From Lunularia cruciata (taxonomy: Eukaryota > Streptophyta > Marchantiopsida > Lunulariales > Lunulariaceae), in NCBI GenBank assembly GCA_948567375.1, contig OX419757.1, forward strand, positions 71,431,836-71,495,835: a DNA stretch of 64,000 nucleotides, written 5' to 3'. The translations under genes were made by a program, and so were the position numbers. Positions 48,253 to 62,000 of this stretch are shown here, piece by piece. Positions within the stretch are counted from its first letter, which is position 1. Each line of letters begins with the position of its first letter. Under the pieces are notes generated by a model that was not told the origin of the DNA, made no database searches, and saw only the letters and a program-made list of their open reading frames with translations.

Positions 48253-49529
48253 GCCTTGACAAAGAACCAAAAAAAGAACAGGTGAGGTAGGTGAGATTCT
48301 GGTACTGAAATCATCAATCGATTGACAACCTCTGGGAGAGGAGTTGTCGAGGAAAGATATATATAACTTTTGTCCTTCCCGAAGTTCGCTAGAGGAATAT
48401 CCTGAAGTTTGCATTGCAATAGGATAGAGTTTGCAGAAAGACAGACGTTTAGAAGGTGTGAAGGTCCCTGCCACTGTTGAATCTAGTCATGTTTGAGTTT
48501 TATAGGTAGCGGTTAGTTATGCGACCCAAAATGTAGTGGATATCGATTTCATGAAGCGGTTGATAACCTTCACTTCCTCAAATTTGCCGTACGACGATCG
48601 GCTCGGAATTCCAGCGACAGAGTCTTCCATTGTTCAGAACCTTTTGCAGGTTTATTACAATCGTCTAGACGACAGCCCAATGAAGCGTTTGTACGAGAGT
48701 TTCGTACGCGGCCGAGGCAAGCAATTGCTTAGGCTTATTTCTGCTACCGTGAAGATGATATTCTGACGGGGAGATAGATCAATTGTTCTGAAAGCGCATC
48801 CCGGTGATGAGGGTATCGCGATCAAGAGGGCTAAGGGCGATCCAAATCTATAAACAAAGAAGGCAACCGCGTAGGAAAATGAAGGATGGGAAGACCCCAT
48901 CAAGCCTTACAAAGGAGAGACAAAAAAAGGTAACATGAGGCTAAACTCCAATAGAGTCTAGATGAGAAATCTGTCTTACCTTACAAAGGAGAGACAAAAA
49001 AGTAACATGGGCTAAACTCCAATAGAGTCTAGATGAGAAATCTGTCTTATCGTACCTAATATATCTAAGCTATGCAAGTTTTGTATTATCTACATAGAAC
49101 CCGAGTATCAAATAAATATCATCTAATGTGATTATTTTCCTATGGATTACACTCGCCATTGTCTCTTATATAACTATGGACACATATTATCTAAAATATA
49201 TTATAAAACAATGAATGAAAATGGTACCTTCTTAGGGCAAAGAGGTCTAGATGATTACGGAGGCATGGAGAAGCTGATTTTATGAAGATTTGAATGATCA
49301 TAGTTTTGACCCTGCTTTCGAGTCTGAGGTGGCGGATGGGAACGATGAAATTAGATTTAACGCCGACTGGGAAGCAGTTGCAAGAACCCCACGGCAAGGA
49401 ATTCTAAGACCAGAAGAGTATCCAGACCCAATTACCGCTGCATGCGCAGTGGTCGTTGAAAGGTCCCTAGAAACTTCTAGTACTAAACGAAATTTTCTGT
49501 GGGCAGCTAGTGAAGTACAACTTGTATGA
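48253..49529 (+). pseudogene. HNL copy C, 3' part resuming after the copia element
   Basis: After the copia right end, homology to the HNL copy B exon 4/intron 4 region resumes. An acceptor (TTTATAG) precedes the exon 5 equivalent at 48506, which reads through SSNLPYDDRLGIP, where copy B has its stop, and on to LYESFVRGRGKQLL before meeting a TGA at 48764-48766 (CGC in copy B). An insertion of about 380 bases lies at 48845-49225. The tail then reads AACAVVVERSLETSSTKRN and ends at 49529. Copies B and C thus carry different stops and are intact at each other's stop. Confidence 0.75.
48845..49225 (+). mobile_element. Insertion with two tandem partial copies of the 125-bp dispersed element
   Basis: It is inserted in the HNL C tail between sequences that are adjacent in copy B (after GGGCTAAGGG, near 16912). 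It contains GCAACCGCGTAGG and GAAGGATGGGAAGACC, then a repeated block (TTACAAAGGAGAGACAAAAAA near 48908 and 48978), then about 170 AT-rich bases. An AGGGC(A/T)AAG(A/G)G-like sequence on both sides may be a diverged target duplication. Confidence 0.55.
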
Positions 49530-50163
49530 GTGAGGTGTCTCGTATTATGGCGAGTTTTACAAACTGGTTAGTCCACGGTTCTGCTAATAGAAGAATAATT
49601 ATATAATGGGCGGTTTAAATCAGCGTTTTCTACGTTTGGTTATTTATGGATACATACCTCTTGCAACTGCATCGTAATTCCAATGACATTGCCATAAGGT
49701 ATCTCAAGGAGCTTCCAGGACTTGATGAATCATAGTTCCATATATCAGAACCGAAAACCCGTCTTACCGTTAAGGACCTTGTGACGTCAATTTTTCAGTT
49801 CTCCGTCGCAAAATGTGTTTGATTTAGCTCGAATACTTCTATACTCCGTGAACTCATTAACCAACGCTTTGACATGATTGGCAGGATCACATGTCAAGTT
49901 CACGGGGTATAGAAGAATGAAATTTCCGAATCCCACTAATGTCAATCTACCGAGCAACATGCTATATCCTTATTCCCAGCACACAAAATAGAAGCATGTA
50001 CTACGTTGTCTATTTGCATGTGGAAGTCCGCGGTAGAAATTCTTCTACCACCTTACAGTTTCGAGTTTGGAATGCTATGATTCAGAAGACCTATAACACT
50101 TAAAACCTTAGTAGTACAATCTTGTAACCTTCTCACCCTTGACAAAGTACATTTGGCATTATG

Positions 50164-50223
<60 letters not shown>

Positions 50224-50645
50224 TTTTGACAGTTTCCAGTGTCGGTTATGGTTTTACCGTGACAAGCTAATTTGGACCAGGAGACTTTCTCTTTAAATTT
50301 GGAAATGGAGTTCGAGCTTTGCCTTTTGCCTTTTACCAGATTCGAATGAGAGCGTACTAACAGATACTGTATCAAATCCTTGTATTTTTTCCCCTCAATT
50401 CACCTGCAATCACCCCTACAATATAACATGAACACCTTCCATCCTATGTTTTAGAGCGGGTGTTAAGTTGCTTAATCATTAAGACTGTCGAACAAGAGTC
50501 AATATAATCATTAGAGGTGAAAGAACCTCTTATTATTCGCTATTTCTTGATAACATCGAACGGAACGCAGCTATAGATGAGGAGCATTTTACTGCTAGGT
50601 CTCAGCAACCAGACGCCTTTGAGCTTTTGATCAACTCTAGATGTG
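49530..50645 (+). repeat. Downstream flank of HNL copy C, duplicated at 5.46-6.5 kb
   Basis: It is collinear with 5460-6495. On the minus strand it shows several coding-like stretches broken by stops, for example LYPVNLTCDPANHVKALVNE near 49910-49850 and GELRGKKIQGFDTVSVST near 50395-50345. These may be exons of a decayed minus-strand gene that I cannot name. It includes the (AT)n tract at 50168-50220. Confidence 0.55.
50168..50220. repeat. (AT)n microsatellite, about 26 units
   Basis: An uninterrupted alternating AT run, absent from the paired copy at about 6080. The open frame through it (Ile-Tyr repeats) is an artefact. Confidence 0.95.
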
Positions 50646-50774
50646 AAATAGTAGCATTGAGTTGGCTTTTCCTTGTAGAGGAAGGTCATAAAACAACATG
50701 CTATTGGATGTTTTAGAGGCATACCAATCTACCAATATACCGTATGAATGAATGTAAAGAAAGTAAACGCGAGG

Positions 50775-51130
50775 CAAACAAGAAAACAAAAGATGAAAAG
50801 ACCCCATCAACCGCGCAAGAATAAAATCTTAAAGATAAAATGAGGTTAATCCACAATGATTTATCATATAATGTCATCAATAATAACAAGTTATTTTGTT
50901 ATCACCAATATACTGCTCTTAGAACTTCCGAACTATGCAAGGAAAATACAATTCGAGAAGCAAAAGAAGAAGGAATATGGATGCAGCCAGACGGACGGAA
51001 GCAACCACAGTTTGTTAAACTTAATGAGATAAGGTAACTGAACTGGGGACACAGGCGACCGCGTAGTATAACAAGAAGGATGGGAAGATCCCATCAAGCA
51101 AAGGATAAAACAAAAATACAAGGATAAAAC
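50775..51130 (+). mobile_element. Two diverged copies of the 125-bp dispersed element
   Basis: One lies at about 50775-50860 (GATGAAAAGACCCCATCAA, later AAATGAGGTTAATCC) and one at about 51047-51130 (AGGCGACCGCGTAG, GAAGGATGGGAAGATCCC). Between them and just after are repeated short blocks (GGAATATGGATGCAG, AACCACAGTTTGTTAAACTTAATGA at about 51003 and 51194). That second copy implies a local duplication of about 190 bases. Confidence 0.5.
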
Positions 51131-51234
51131 GAAAATGGATGCAGCCAGAAAGGAATATGGATGCAGTCAGACGGTCAGCAACCATGGAAGCAACCACAGT
51201 TTGTTAAACTTAATGACATCAGCTAACTCAACTT

Positions 51235-54050
51235 AGAGCGTAAGTGGGGCGGCTAAATGGTTCCACCCGGCGAGCATAGTTAAAAGCCCGCGAGATGCGC
51301 GTGACGGCGCTGCGAGTCCAGTGTGGAAGTGAGGTGTACTTGATACTTTTGAGGTAGGTACGGACCTACCTCCAAAGCTGCAACTAGGCTGTATAGTGAC
51401 GTGTACATCCGAAATTAGTCCACCGGCCAGCTTTAGCAGGTCCACAAACAGCTTACTTGCCAGATGGCGCGTTCCCACTCGTTACTGTGACGCATGGAAG
51501 ATACGTCGTCGAGTGAAAGTCTTGACAACTGCCCAGTCATTCATCCAGGTGATTCTGCAGACTGGAGAGGACAAACTAAACTTCTAGAGGGCTTGAACTG
51601 GATGAGTGAAAAGGCAGACTAGAAAGCCCAATAACGAAAAGATTCCCTGGAGAAGTTGGACGGGAGTAGAGCACATGATAGTGACAATATGAATATCGTA
51701 GCATTCTTCATATTAACGCAATTTCCACGTGTTTATAAAGCAGAATAGTGTTGGCTCGAACGAATCACGATATTTTGTGACGTTTCTGATATCTCGTTTC
51801 TAATATCCACATGTTGACGAAATATCAGAAACAAATGCTACAGCGTTTGGTTAATCTTTATATTTTTAAGGCATGGAAGGAATCATCAAGCAGTAACCTG
51901 GCCTTTGGAATAGACATTATGGTATCTTCGGTTCCTTGCAATAATCGCGATATAAGTCTTTGAAGATTTGAACCAATTATTTTATGGGTTTTTGGGAAGC
52001 ACTTATTCTCCTGTTTATAGAGAATATTTTAATATATCCTTGGCATATCTATTAGTTGAAGTAATTAAATACTTGAATTTTCACTTGTGTCTTTAGTGTC
52101 AGAGATGAATTGAACTGGGTACTGGTGACCTCAAATATGGTCTTGATTTTGTCTTTTTTGATATTTGTTTTCCTTCCATTGGGCTATATAGTTTACGTCT
52201 CCTTCTCTCCAGTATGCACTGGCTGCGGCTATTTCTCACATATCTTGAGGTTGGTGAACGATTAAAATTTGATTTCAGAGAGTGAGAAATTAACCACTTA
52301 CTTGGTTTGTCAATTTCCTTTGACCAGGCGTACTCAATCATTATGAGACTTCCGTCGAGCACGAAATCTGACGAAATGATCAATCGTACGAAACAACAAC
52401 TGCAGCAAACAAAGTCTTGAGCATTCATACTTCTCATGAGAGTTTACCCTATCACGAGATCCAAACTGTCCTGAACTCTATAAAGTTCGAGTTCGTACTA
52501 TAGTATGCTATGATACAGCGAGGTCCTATCATTTCTATCAGGATCCTGGCATGCTTTATGAGTATCGAGAGTTCGAGAAGAAGGAATCAGATACTCAAAT
52601 ATTGTATTCAAGATCTTCCTCTCAAAGTTAAATTGAACTCGAGGAAACTTGTGCCCTTTTATATGTAATTCTTCACAAACTGCAACTCATACTTCTTGTC
52701 CAACAGGAGCACAATATCTTCACTTTGTCCACTAAACCCTCGAGTGTGAAGAAAGCAGGTTATAAATCTTCATTTTGTCCACTGAAACCTCGAGTATTAA
52801 GAAAGCACGTTATGAATCTTGACACATATTGTGGTGAAATCTGACTAATCTTCGCGGCGATAAAGGAGCCGGGACTTTGAGGCTAGGACCTCCCACATAA
52901 GTGGCAACGTAATTGAGAAATTGAGAAACTGTTCACCTACTATAGATTGCCATCCGAGAAGTACGAGACAGATCTGTAGTGGGTAAGGTCCTGACGCCCG
53001 CAAAGCAATTTACAACAATTTCGATCAACTCTGCGGCTCGAGAAAGCATGGGAGCTGCATTACTTATTTAGACGTGGACTTCTCTGTCTGCTTTTAGACG
53101 AGGGTGTCGCCGACTCAGCTCACCGGAAGGCGGTGTCCACTCCCAACACTCTAACGTGGACTTCTTCAACTATGTGTTCTACTTTGATGTACTATGATCG
53201 ACTTTACTGTGGAAGTCTAGTGACCACATTGACTGCGGTAGATTCTTTCAGTCCACGAGATCCACTACAGTACTACTGAACGCCACGGTACTTTGCTGTA
53301 TCGTGCGCTGTCCAGTGGCGTTACGTAGTACTGAGAACAAAGTTTCGATGAAAATTGTTCTGCTCGTTCAAATATCGCGCTCGAGAATCCGGTACTTTTG
53401 CATGTGGAATCTAGAAATATTCAGGTCCTAAACGTGATGTTCTTTTGGGTGATGATTTTCATAATCACGTTACGTATTTTCTCTTTCATGCATGATTTGC
53501 ATAGGTTTTAAGATGTCTTTTCTCCCGACACAATGCTTTTGAACATGTGGGATGGACTTATGTGCCCTTTCTCCTGATGAGAAGTTGAGAAAAACTTTAA
53601 AGTAGCGATGAGACTAGTAATGTTGGGATATACGCAAGGACTTAATTCGCCCCTATTATCATGGCTATATATCTTAGAATTTAGTAGAGGCAACCACTAT
53701 TCAGAACCCAACTATCATCTCCCATGATTCAAGTAAAAAGATTAACTCAAACTGCGTACTATTTGCTTTGCTTTGTTCACCACTCCGGGCTCCTCGAGCT
53801 CCCATGTGAAATTGGCGACGATTAATATCGAATAATTTTGTAAACCATATGCTTGAAAAATTCCTTTTAAGATAGAACATAAGTTGGACAAAACATTCAT
53901 CAAAGCGGCACAAAAGGCTCATTATGCTTTTATGCTAAGTCGTTGTTTATTCTAAAGCTAAGCGGTAGCCATCTACACAGTAGATTAGGGCTGCGTAACC
54001 CAGTTGGTTCAAATAGGCGGTAACCCGACTCGTTTGGAACCTTCTCGCAG
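51235..54050. other. Spacer upstream of LKR/SDH
   Basis: GC content rises relative to the repeats before it. No protein family is recognised; the longest frames (minus 51233-51478 and minus 52099-52437) match nothing I know. Structures seen: a perfect 9-bp-arm palindrome GAGGTAGGT-ACGG-ACCTACCTC near 51350, and an imperfect tandem duplication of about 57 bases near 52708-52820 (CACTTTGTCCACTAAACCCTC and CATTTTGTCCACTGAAACCTC). Confidence 0.45.
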
Positions 54051-56014
54051 ACAGATGTAGAGGGGATTACGGTATTGTGCTCACGTCGTACCAACGCTGT
54101 TCTGCTGCCGCTGCCACTGCTGCTGCTGCTCTTTGGGCGTTCACCATCGATTCTTTCCGCCTCCGCCTCTCCCGGTTAAGTTCGATTACGAATTGTGGAC
54201 TATTCGGATAAAATTCTGTCGTGTAAGTGCTTTCTGTTTTGGAAGTTGCTGTTGGAAATTGAAGTTCGAGGAGTCAATCTGAGGAGTGAAACCAAAGAAA
54301 TTGTTTTTGCGCTTTGTTATTTGAACCCCATTGCTGTACTGTTGCTGCAACAAGAGCTTCCGGAGCTCCATCGAGATTTGTCGTACTTCTCTTCGTTTTT
54401 GAGGTATCTCCGAGGATTGTGATTTAGTTCAATGATCTGCACAATTTGGCTCCTCTGTAATTGTGAAGTGTGCTGGAGATACTAGAGGTCAATTTTCCTG
54501 TGCGTTTGTTTCTCTGCGCTTAATTCGAAGACGATGGTCTCAATCTGATGAGAATTGATGCTGTGCTGGTGTTTTCGCGTTCTATGGTTCCTCTGTCTCC
54601 TGTTCTTGGCGTACCTTGAGGTCGTAAAATGTGCAAGTGATAAATGATACACGCGGCGAATTTCTCTAATTCCTAATGTTTATGGATATCTCCGGAGTGT
54701 CCCGTCATACTCCGACCTCGATTCCTCAATTCAAAATGTCTTGCAATTTTCTTCCGTGTCTTGTGGTGTACAACTGCTTCTGTCAAAGAGTTGTGTACTT
54801 AATCCTTCGCAAAAATCCTTTTCCATTATCTAGATCTCGACTGCCGATCGTTGGAGTTGGTTAATCCCTCTGTTCCAACTTCAAGTGACTGCTGTTCATT
54901 TGACATATCGTTGCGTTGTGTATGCAGGCTTTTTGAATCAAATTCCCTCGTCCGCAGCCGATTATGCTCTTGAATCAAGTACTACTTTAGTTTCGCGGAA
55001 GCTTCTACTATTGTTACTAATGCTCTCACCCTTGGGGCATCGTTCTCATTCAGAGTGAATCGGTAACCACATTTCCATTTTCTCGTGATTGTACACATGA
55101 AGGAATTCACGTCTATCTGCCTGGGGAAACTCATATCACAGCTTTCAAACGATTGCAAGATACGGTAGATTATGTCGCTTGGCTCTTTCGCGGAAAATGG
55201 TAAAGGAGGATCTAGCATACTCGTCAGACATTAGAAAGGTTCAAATTTATTACAATTATGCGAAGCAAGTGAGAATTTCCACAAATTTCCGCGTCTCAGC
55301 TGAGCGAATGGAGGAAGTAGAGAAACAGGGGGTCAGCCGGTAGAGATCACCTCAAAACGTGCTTCTTTCTGGTGAAAATCGTTTAAAGTTCTGGAAGCTT
55401 TACCTTCTGGTGAACTAGGACGTCAGATCGATTAGTGAACGTCACTGGTGAAAGGTGTATTGAGGTAATTGTGAAAGTCGCTGCGTCGGGGATGGCGGTA
55501 TAATATTGTGAATTTCTAAATATGTTGGCGTCTTGAAACCAGAATACATGCGGCATTGCTCACTTTCAAGACTGGCTCCTTACGGCCGTGTTGGACATCC
55601 TACAATCGAGTGTGAATGGAAATTTTTGTTCTAGACTTCGAGGTTGTATTGAGGATCTGCTATTTTTCTCGTTCTTAGGCAAACTATTGTGTTTGTGTTT
55701 TATAGTTCCACGATAGAACTATGTCATGTCGTGTCAAGTCGGAACCATGGGTTAAACACCAAGGGTTCCATAAGTATGCATCACCTATATCAATTACACC
55801 GAATTCAATACTAGTTTGTCTCGCCTGGGTGGGTTGACTTGGTTCTATCAGTCTAAGGCCTCCTGTGTTCGTCAGAGTCAATCTAGAACAAAGAGGAAAT
55901 GTCCTGCTTAATCACATATGCTTGAATGACTCTCTTCTTGCTAGAAGCGAATTAGCCCTAATGCATTATCAGGGTTCACTCATACGGTATTGCTTCACCA
56001 AACTGCAGGGGATT
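54051..56014 (+). promoter_or_regulatory. Promoter/5' leader region of LKR/SDH, probably with a leader intron
   Basis: A pyrimidine- and CTG-rich stretch at about 54095-54180 looks like a plant 5' UTR exon. A good acceptor (ACCAAACTGCAG, ending 56008) lies six bases before the LKR/SDH ATG, which argues for a leader intron. Its donor is not certain; GTTAAG at 54175 is a candidate and would make the intron about 1.8 kb. Open frames at 54195-54422 (plus) and 54982-55218 (minus) are unrecognised and may be chance. Confidence 0.4.
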
Positions 56015-59000
56015 ATGACGCCTGGGAACGGTATAAGAGAGAATGGACATATTAAAGCGACATATGACAACTTCACGCGTGGAAATGGAGTGGTGGGAAT
56101 AAGGAGGGAGGAGCACAATAAGTGGGAAAGAAGGGCACCTCTAACTCCTTCCCATTGTGCTAGGCTTCTAAATGCTGGACGAAATGGAGGCAGGGGTGGA
56201 GCTCGTCGTGTCATCATTCAGCCCTGTACCAAGCGCATATATTCAGACATGAAATACCATGAAGTTGGTTGCGAAATTTCAGACGATTTGTCTGATTGTG
56301 GCCTGATCTTAGGAGTGAAGCGGCCGCAGGTGTGAACGATTCTGTTTTTCTTTGACGTTTGCTTCAATTCCTAGATGGAGTATGTGGCTGAATCTACACT
56401 GTAATAAAAGTTTCATTCATGCTGAAATTAAGTGGATAGCTTCAAGGATATCTTGTAAACTTAAACCCGGCACAACACTAATAATTTACAAATTTCTATT
56501 GTGCTGAAATGTGGCTTACTATGCCATATTTCTTTGTGCAGTTAGGTTCACTTCTGCCAAAGAGAGCGTACTCTTTTTTCTCTCACACGCATAAAGCACA
56601 ACCGGAGAACATGGCGTTGCTCGACGAGGTACAGGGCTTCTGTTTAACAAGCTCAGCATGCGTACCTAGCTGATTAACCAAGTAGTGTAACCGAGACGAG
56701 AGCCTGAAATGCAGGTTCAAACCAAATGAGATGAGATGTTTTTCTGCAAATACAATGAGACCTGAAGTTCTCGTCTTGCTATTTGGGCAGCTGGTGAGAG
56801 AGCTCGAAATTTTCACTTCATGGAGTCTCAAGGGAATAAAAAGTCAGCACCAAGGGAACGACAGGCGTTAATATTTTGTGGCACAATTACTGATATATGC
56901 CTTAATTTTCATTTTCAGGTACTGGACAAGCGGGTCTCATTGTACGACTACGAACTCATTGCGGGAGAGAATGGTGAAAGGCTTGTTGCTTTTGGAGAGT
57001 ATGCAGGCAGGGCTGGGATGATTGACTTCTTACGAGGACTGGGTGAAAGTAAGCAAACTTCGAATACATTTCTGGACTAGTGTTCTGTCCTTTTAAGACT
57101 ATCATCTCTATATCAATGAATTCTTACAATTATGGAGCACTAAGTAGAAAGTAAACAAAAACAAAGTAAACCATAACAGAGGTTTGTTAGCTCGCTGTGA
57201 CCGTATATTAAAAGAATGACCAGTACCGTGGGTGGTTATCTTTGCAGGGTTCTTGAGTCTTGGCTTCTCCACTCCTTTCTTGTCGGTAGGATCGTCATAC
57301 ATGTATTCGTCACTAAGTACAGCAAAAGCTGCCGTAATGGCAGCTGGGGATGAGATTGCAAACAATGGACTAGCGATTGGAATCTGCCCAATTGTTTTTG
57401 TGTTTACTGGTTCAGGAAACGGTGAGGTCTTGCTTTGCGCTCATATTCCATCGCTTAAGCTTAGACCAATTAAACGTGTATCAGAGCGACCTTTTGTTGT
57501 CCGATCATATGCGTATCATCTCGGTGTTATAACTGCACCGAGATCTTAAATTTTTTAGCCTAGACTTTTAGTTCTTTTATCATCAGAGGTCACGTGTAGG
57601 TCCACGTCAGAGCCGGTGTTACTTTGGCAATCCCAGAGATGCTCTACGAGGGTAGTAGCACTTACGGTCGCCATCTCTGAACGAGTTGACTTGCGATTCA
57701 ATTCCCTGCCTCGTCTTTCTGAGTATGACTGACTCCGAGCATAATCGCTACCACCATAGAACATACGTTAGACGTATGAGTACTACCTGTCAATCTGCAA
57801 GTCAGACTACCCAGCGAGCGACATAGGTTCTCAAATGGCTTGACTGTTCGTATGTTATTGTAGTCTCACGTGGTGCACAAGAAATATTTCGTCTATTGCC
57901 CCATAAATTCGTGGCGCCGTCTGATCTTCCTCGGCTCTATGAAGACATGAGCAATTCTTCTGCAGATGACCTCTTATTGAAAAGAGGGAAAGCCAATTTT
58001 CAAGTTTTCGGCTGCATTGTTGAATCTCGTGATATGGTCATTCCTACCGACTCTTCGAAGCAATTTGATAAGGTGAGTCTGTTCTACGACACAACTCAAA
58101 ATGTCTTTGCCATTGCAGTAAATCCTCACTCAACTTTGCAATCGTACCTTTAACTAAGCGGCCTATGCTATACATCTGCTCATGGATCACCAATTCTTTA
58201 ACGTTCATCACGAGGGAAGGAGAGAAATAGATATTGTACGCTTGATCACCTCAAAAGTGGTAGACACAGTAAGAGTTTTTGTTCAAGCCATTTAGTGACT
58301 TATTCTATGCTTCCATCCAGGCTGATTACTACGCTCATCCTGAGCATTATCGCTCTATTTTTCATGAGAAAATTGCGCCATACGCCTCAGTCATTGGTAC
58401 GTGCAATTTCCGTCTACTGGGCAATTGCGGGTAGAAGTGATCAACTGGGGATCGAGAAGCATGGATTGGAATTCCAAGTTATGAAGCATCGTCCATATCA
58501 ATGTTCTGTTGTTTCTTGCGCAAAGCGCATCTGGACTATCTACGCTGTCTAGAAAATTTAACTGCTCGCTAAATTCTCTGGGTTAGTAATCGATGCTGGA
58601 TTCTGCTTGTCTGTGTCCCTTGTTCTGTATCATCTTTCCGAATTCCTTGTTTTTTAACCGTCATAGTCTACGTCGTACGTGTCTATGGTTTGTTTGAAGT
58701 AGGATGATGCGACCTCATGTAGAGAAATACATTTAACAGCCGTGGTAGACCTCTTCTTTGATAGATCGAAAGTGTCCAAAACATTAGCTTGACTCAATTC
58801 AAGTTTTATTTTCGCTTTTCTGCTAGTGATACAAGCAACTAGACTCACAAAGGCTCTTGATGGATCTTCAGAAGGCATTTCGAGCTTCTGAGTTGATCAA
58901 CAGAGTGGTAACCGACTCACGGATTTTCATGATTGTAGTAAACTGCATGTACTGGGAACGAAGATTTCCGCGATTGCTCGACAACAATCAACTGAAGGAG

Positions 59001-62000
59001 CTGACTAGTACCACTCATAGCACAAATAGACATAGGGGCAGATTCTTGGGAGTTGCGGATATAACTTGTGATGTGCAAGGCTCCATCGAGTGTCTCCATG
59101 AGGCAACTTGCATTGAAAAACCTTTTTTCAGGTACTTCGATGTGATTGTGTATTATAAGATTGGAGTTCCTGATTCGACTTCTTCTATCCAGCAGCTGAT
59201 GGAAGGTAGTATAAACATCACAGTTCAAAGCGATAGTGCTTGCTGTGGGCTGTTTTATCTGCAAGTTGCTACCTTAGTTCCTTAGCTGTAAGATGAAAGA
59301 GTCTTTCATATAACAAACGCGGGTGAGGTCCACGAGCGTCCAATCCAAATTCTATCTAAAGTTAGTCAAACGACAGAATGCTGATAGTGCCTTTCTGAAC
59401 CTTGCTCGATTTCAGGACGTTTACAATAAGAATCCCATACTACATATGAAGCGAAAGGGCTTTCTAACTTCGAACGGAAGCTATTTTTTATAACATTTAC
59501 CATTGGATACTTCTTTGCGCAGATATGATACCTCATCTGGCACTTACCACACTGATATGGATGGAGACGGAATATTTGTCCTGGCGGTTGATTGTCTCCC
59601 AACAGAACTAGCAAAAGAGGTGGGAATTATTCCATCCTGTGCCCAGCATACTGACGTAAAACTTAGTGAGCTAAATCTGCAAAGATGTTTTGTAGCTAAT
59701 CAGCTTTTAGGAGTTGTTACAGTTTGCAGCAATGCTGAACCATTGCCAATTCTCTACTCGTCTTCCATGGATACTTATTAACGTATTCGAGTTCGTTACG
59801 TGTGGCAGGCAACCGAGCATTTTGGAGATGTTCTATTGCCGTTTATTTGTAGTATGGCCCATGCCCAAACTCCAGAGGACATGATGCAGCCCATCAAAAG
59901 AGCATGTATTGCTCATAATGGCAAGCTCACCCAACTATATGAATACATCCGAGTCTTGAGAGAAGCAGAGACAAGGTATTTCTAGAGGAATCTACAATCT
60001 CGACGTCGTCTAAGAGTATCGCAAGAAGCTGGGGCCATCGTTCTTGTTAAATGACGAGTTGGCTTGCTTGTGGAATACTGGTCGTCAAGTTGTCAGGGAA
60101 CTTCTGCTAGTACTGGCGTGTTATTTACATCCTTTTTCCGCTGGTAGTGGCTTTTCTGAAGAATCCTTTTCTCGTATGACTCGCTTTCCACTAGTTTAAT
60201 TTTACAAGTTTAACAAATCTCGGCTTTACAGGAACTCTATGTCACCGACTATGTCGAGCCACCAACAGAATGGATCAACTACCAGATTGGTAAGAGTGCT
60301 GTGTCTGAGCAAATTCCGAGTCTTTTGAATATTTCCCTTGATTTGCTATGTAAAATTGACGGGAAATCCATATGCTGCTCTTACATTATTCGTTGCCGCT
60401 CTTATCATATGCACATTTCTGTTTTAATATACAACGGATGCTCACATCCGTTGTAGAAGTAGAAACGCAATTTAAGCTGAAGGTCAGGCTATCCACGTAT
60501 GTTAAATTCATCGGCTTCTTGTTTCGCAAAAACCGTTTGCTAAAAGTCAACGTTCCAATTTCGTAACAAGAGGTGAACCAGGATATGTGAATACTGCGAG
60601 AAACATGTCAGTCACGAAATGTTATCCTTACGGGTGTGACTGACTAATCAATACTTGATACTCTGTGTTTCCAGGTTTCTCTCAGTGGGCACCTGTTTGA
60701 TAAGTTTCTGATTAACGAAGCTCTAGATATAATATGTAAGGGAGGCGGGCGATTTCGTTCGGCTACATGTAAAGTTGGCCACAATGACGATGAAATATCA
60801 CACGCCGAACTTCAGGTAAGCTTGAACTGAATTCACTGCTGATGTGTAAAGGGTTGATTCCGAGTAGCATCATTGCTTGTGTAATTGGATTAAGAAAGTG
60901 GACACGCGAGCTACAGATAAGTGGGAATGTTGGTACGGCAGAGCGGCGACGTGAAAATCGCATTTAAAAAGATGCTATCCACCCTAGGTCTACAACTCTG
61001 GGAATAGCAGTCCAGTTAATTCATCTATTTAAAGCCTACGTCCAAAGACCACCGCTAATTTTCGAGCCAGTTCTGTCCTGGGGCGTCTACGCTTCACGCA
61101 ACAATGCACGGGCATCTGATCCGATATGCCACCGCTAGTGCTTCTCACAGTGCGATCTGTTACTTCCTAGCTATTTACTGCAACCGTGACATTCTGGCGC
61201 CACTGCGATTTAATTGATAGGAAGAGCGGTTTGTAACTGTTACTACCACTTACATCTGGTCGTACTACCCAATAGCGACATAAATTTCCACGTCAAATTG
61301 GAACATCAGCTGGAGAAGGAACAGAGTTCGGAGTTCAAAGTGGCTTTGTAGTTGAGACAGATGATTCTTGGGCGTCCGAGGCGTATAATCCTTACTTAGC
61401 CAAATCCCACTTGTTGCAGGTTGAAGCAGACAGTGAACAGAAACTCGATGAAATTCTTGATTCGCTAGCCGCAATTGCATCGCACAAAGAGAAAAATTGC
61501 GTTGGGATTTTGAGTGCAGGACGAAGTTCAGATTCACGTAGCGACTTGTCCTCCAGAAGCTTGCGGACCATGGACGAGAGTGATCAAGATGCCATGAAAG
61601 TGCTGATATTAGGGGCAGGGCGAATGTGCGAACCAGCAGTGAAGTATCTGGCTTCCAAAGGAAGTAGTTGTCCTCCAGGCGGAAGCAGTGATCAAGATGG
61701 CGTGATCATGCAGATTATTGTGGCATCTTTGTTCCTACAAGATGCCGAGAAGGTAGTGCATGTCTGTTTTGGATGTTTACGACGTTGGACGTTGCTCCGA
61801 TTATTCTTACATGCATTTTGCGAACCTCTTGGATCGTTACTATATTAGAGATCGTAGAGAACAATCTCTGAAAGGGACTGTGAATTCGTCCGAACTAGAG
61901 TTATGACATATTGTCACCTTGATCAGCTTTTACAACGTTTGCCTTAACTCTTTCTGAGCTTCATTCTAAATTGATTGATGAACTGTATTTCTTCTGAAAA

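Noticed and set aside
50133-50375. Minus-strand frame with Ile-Tyr repeats
   Set aside because: It is produced by the (AT)n microsatellite.
54982-55218. 78-codon minus-strand frame in the LKR/SDH leader region
   Set aside because: Protein-like composition but no recognised family, no neighbouring exons and no splice context.
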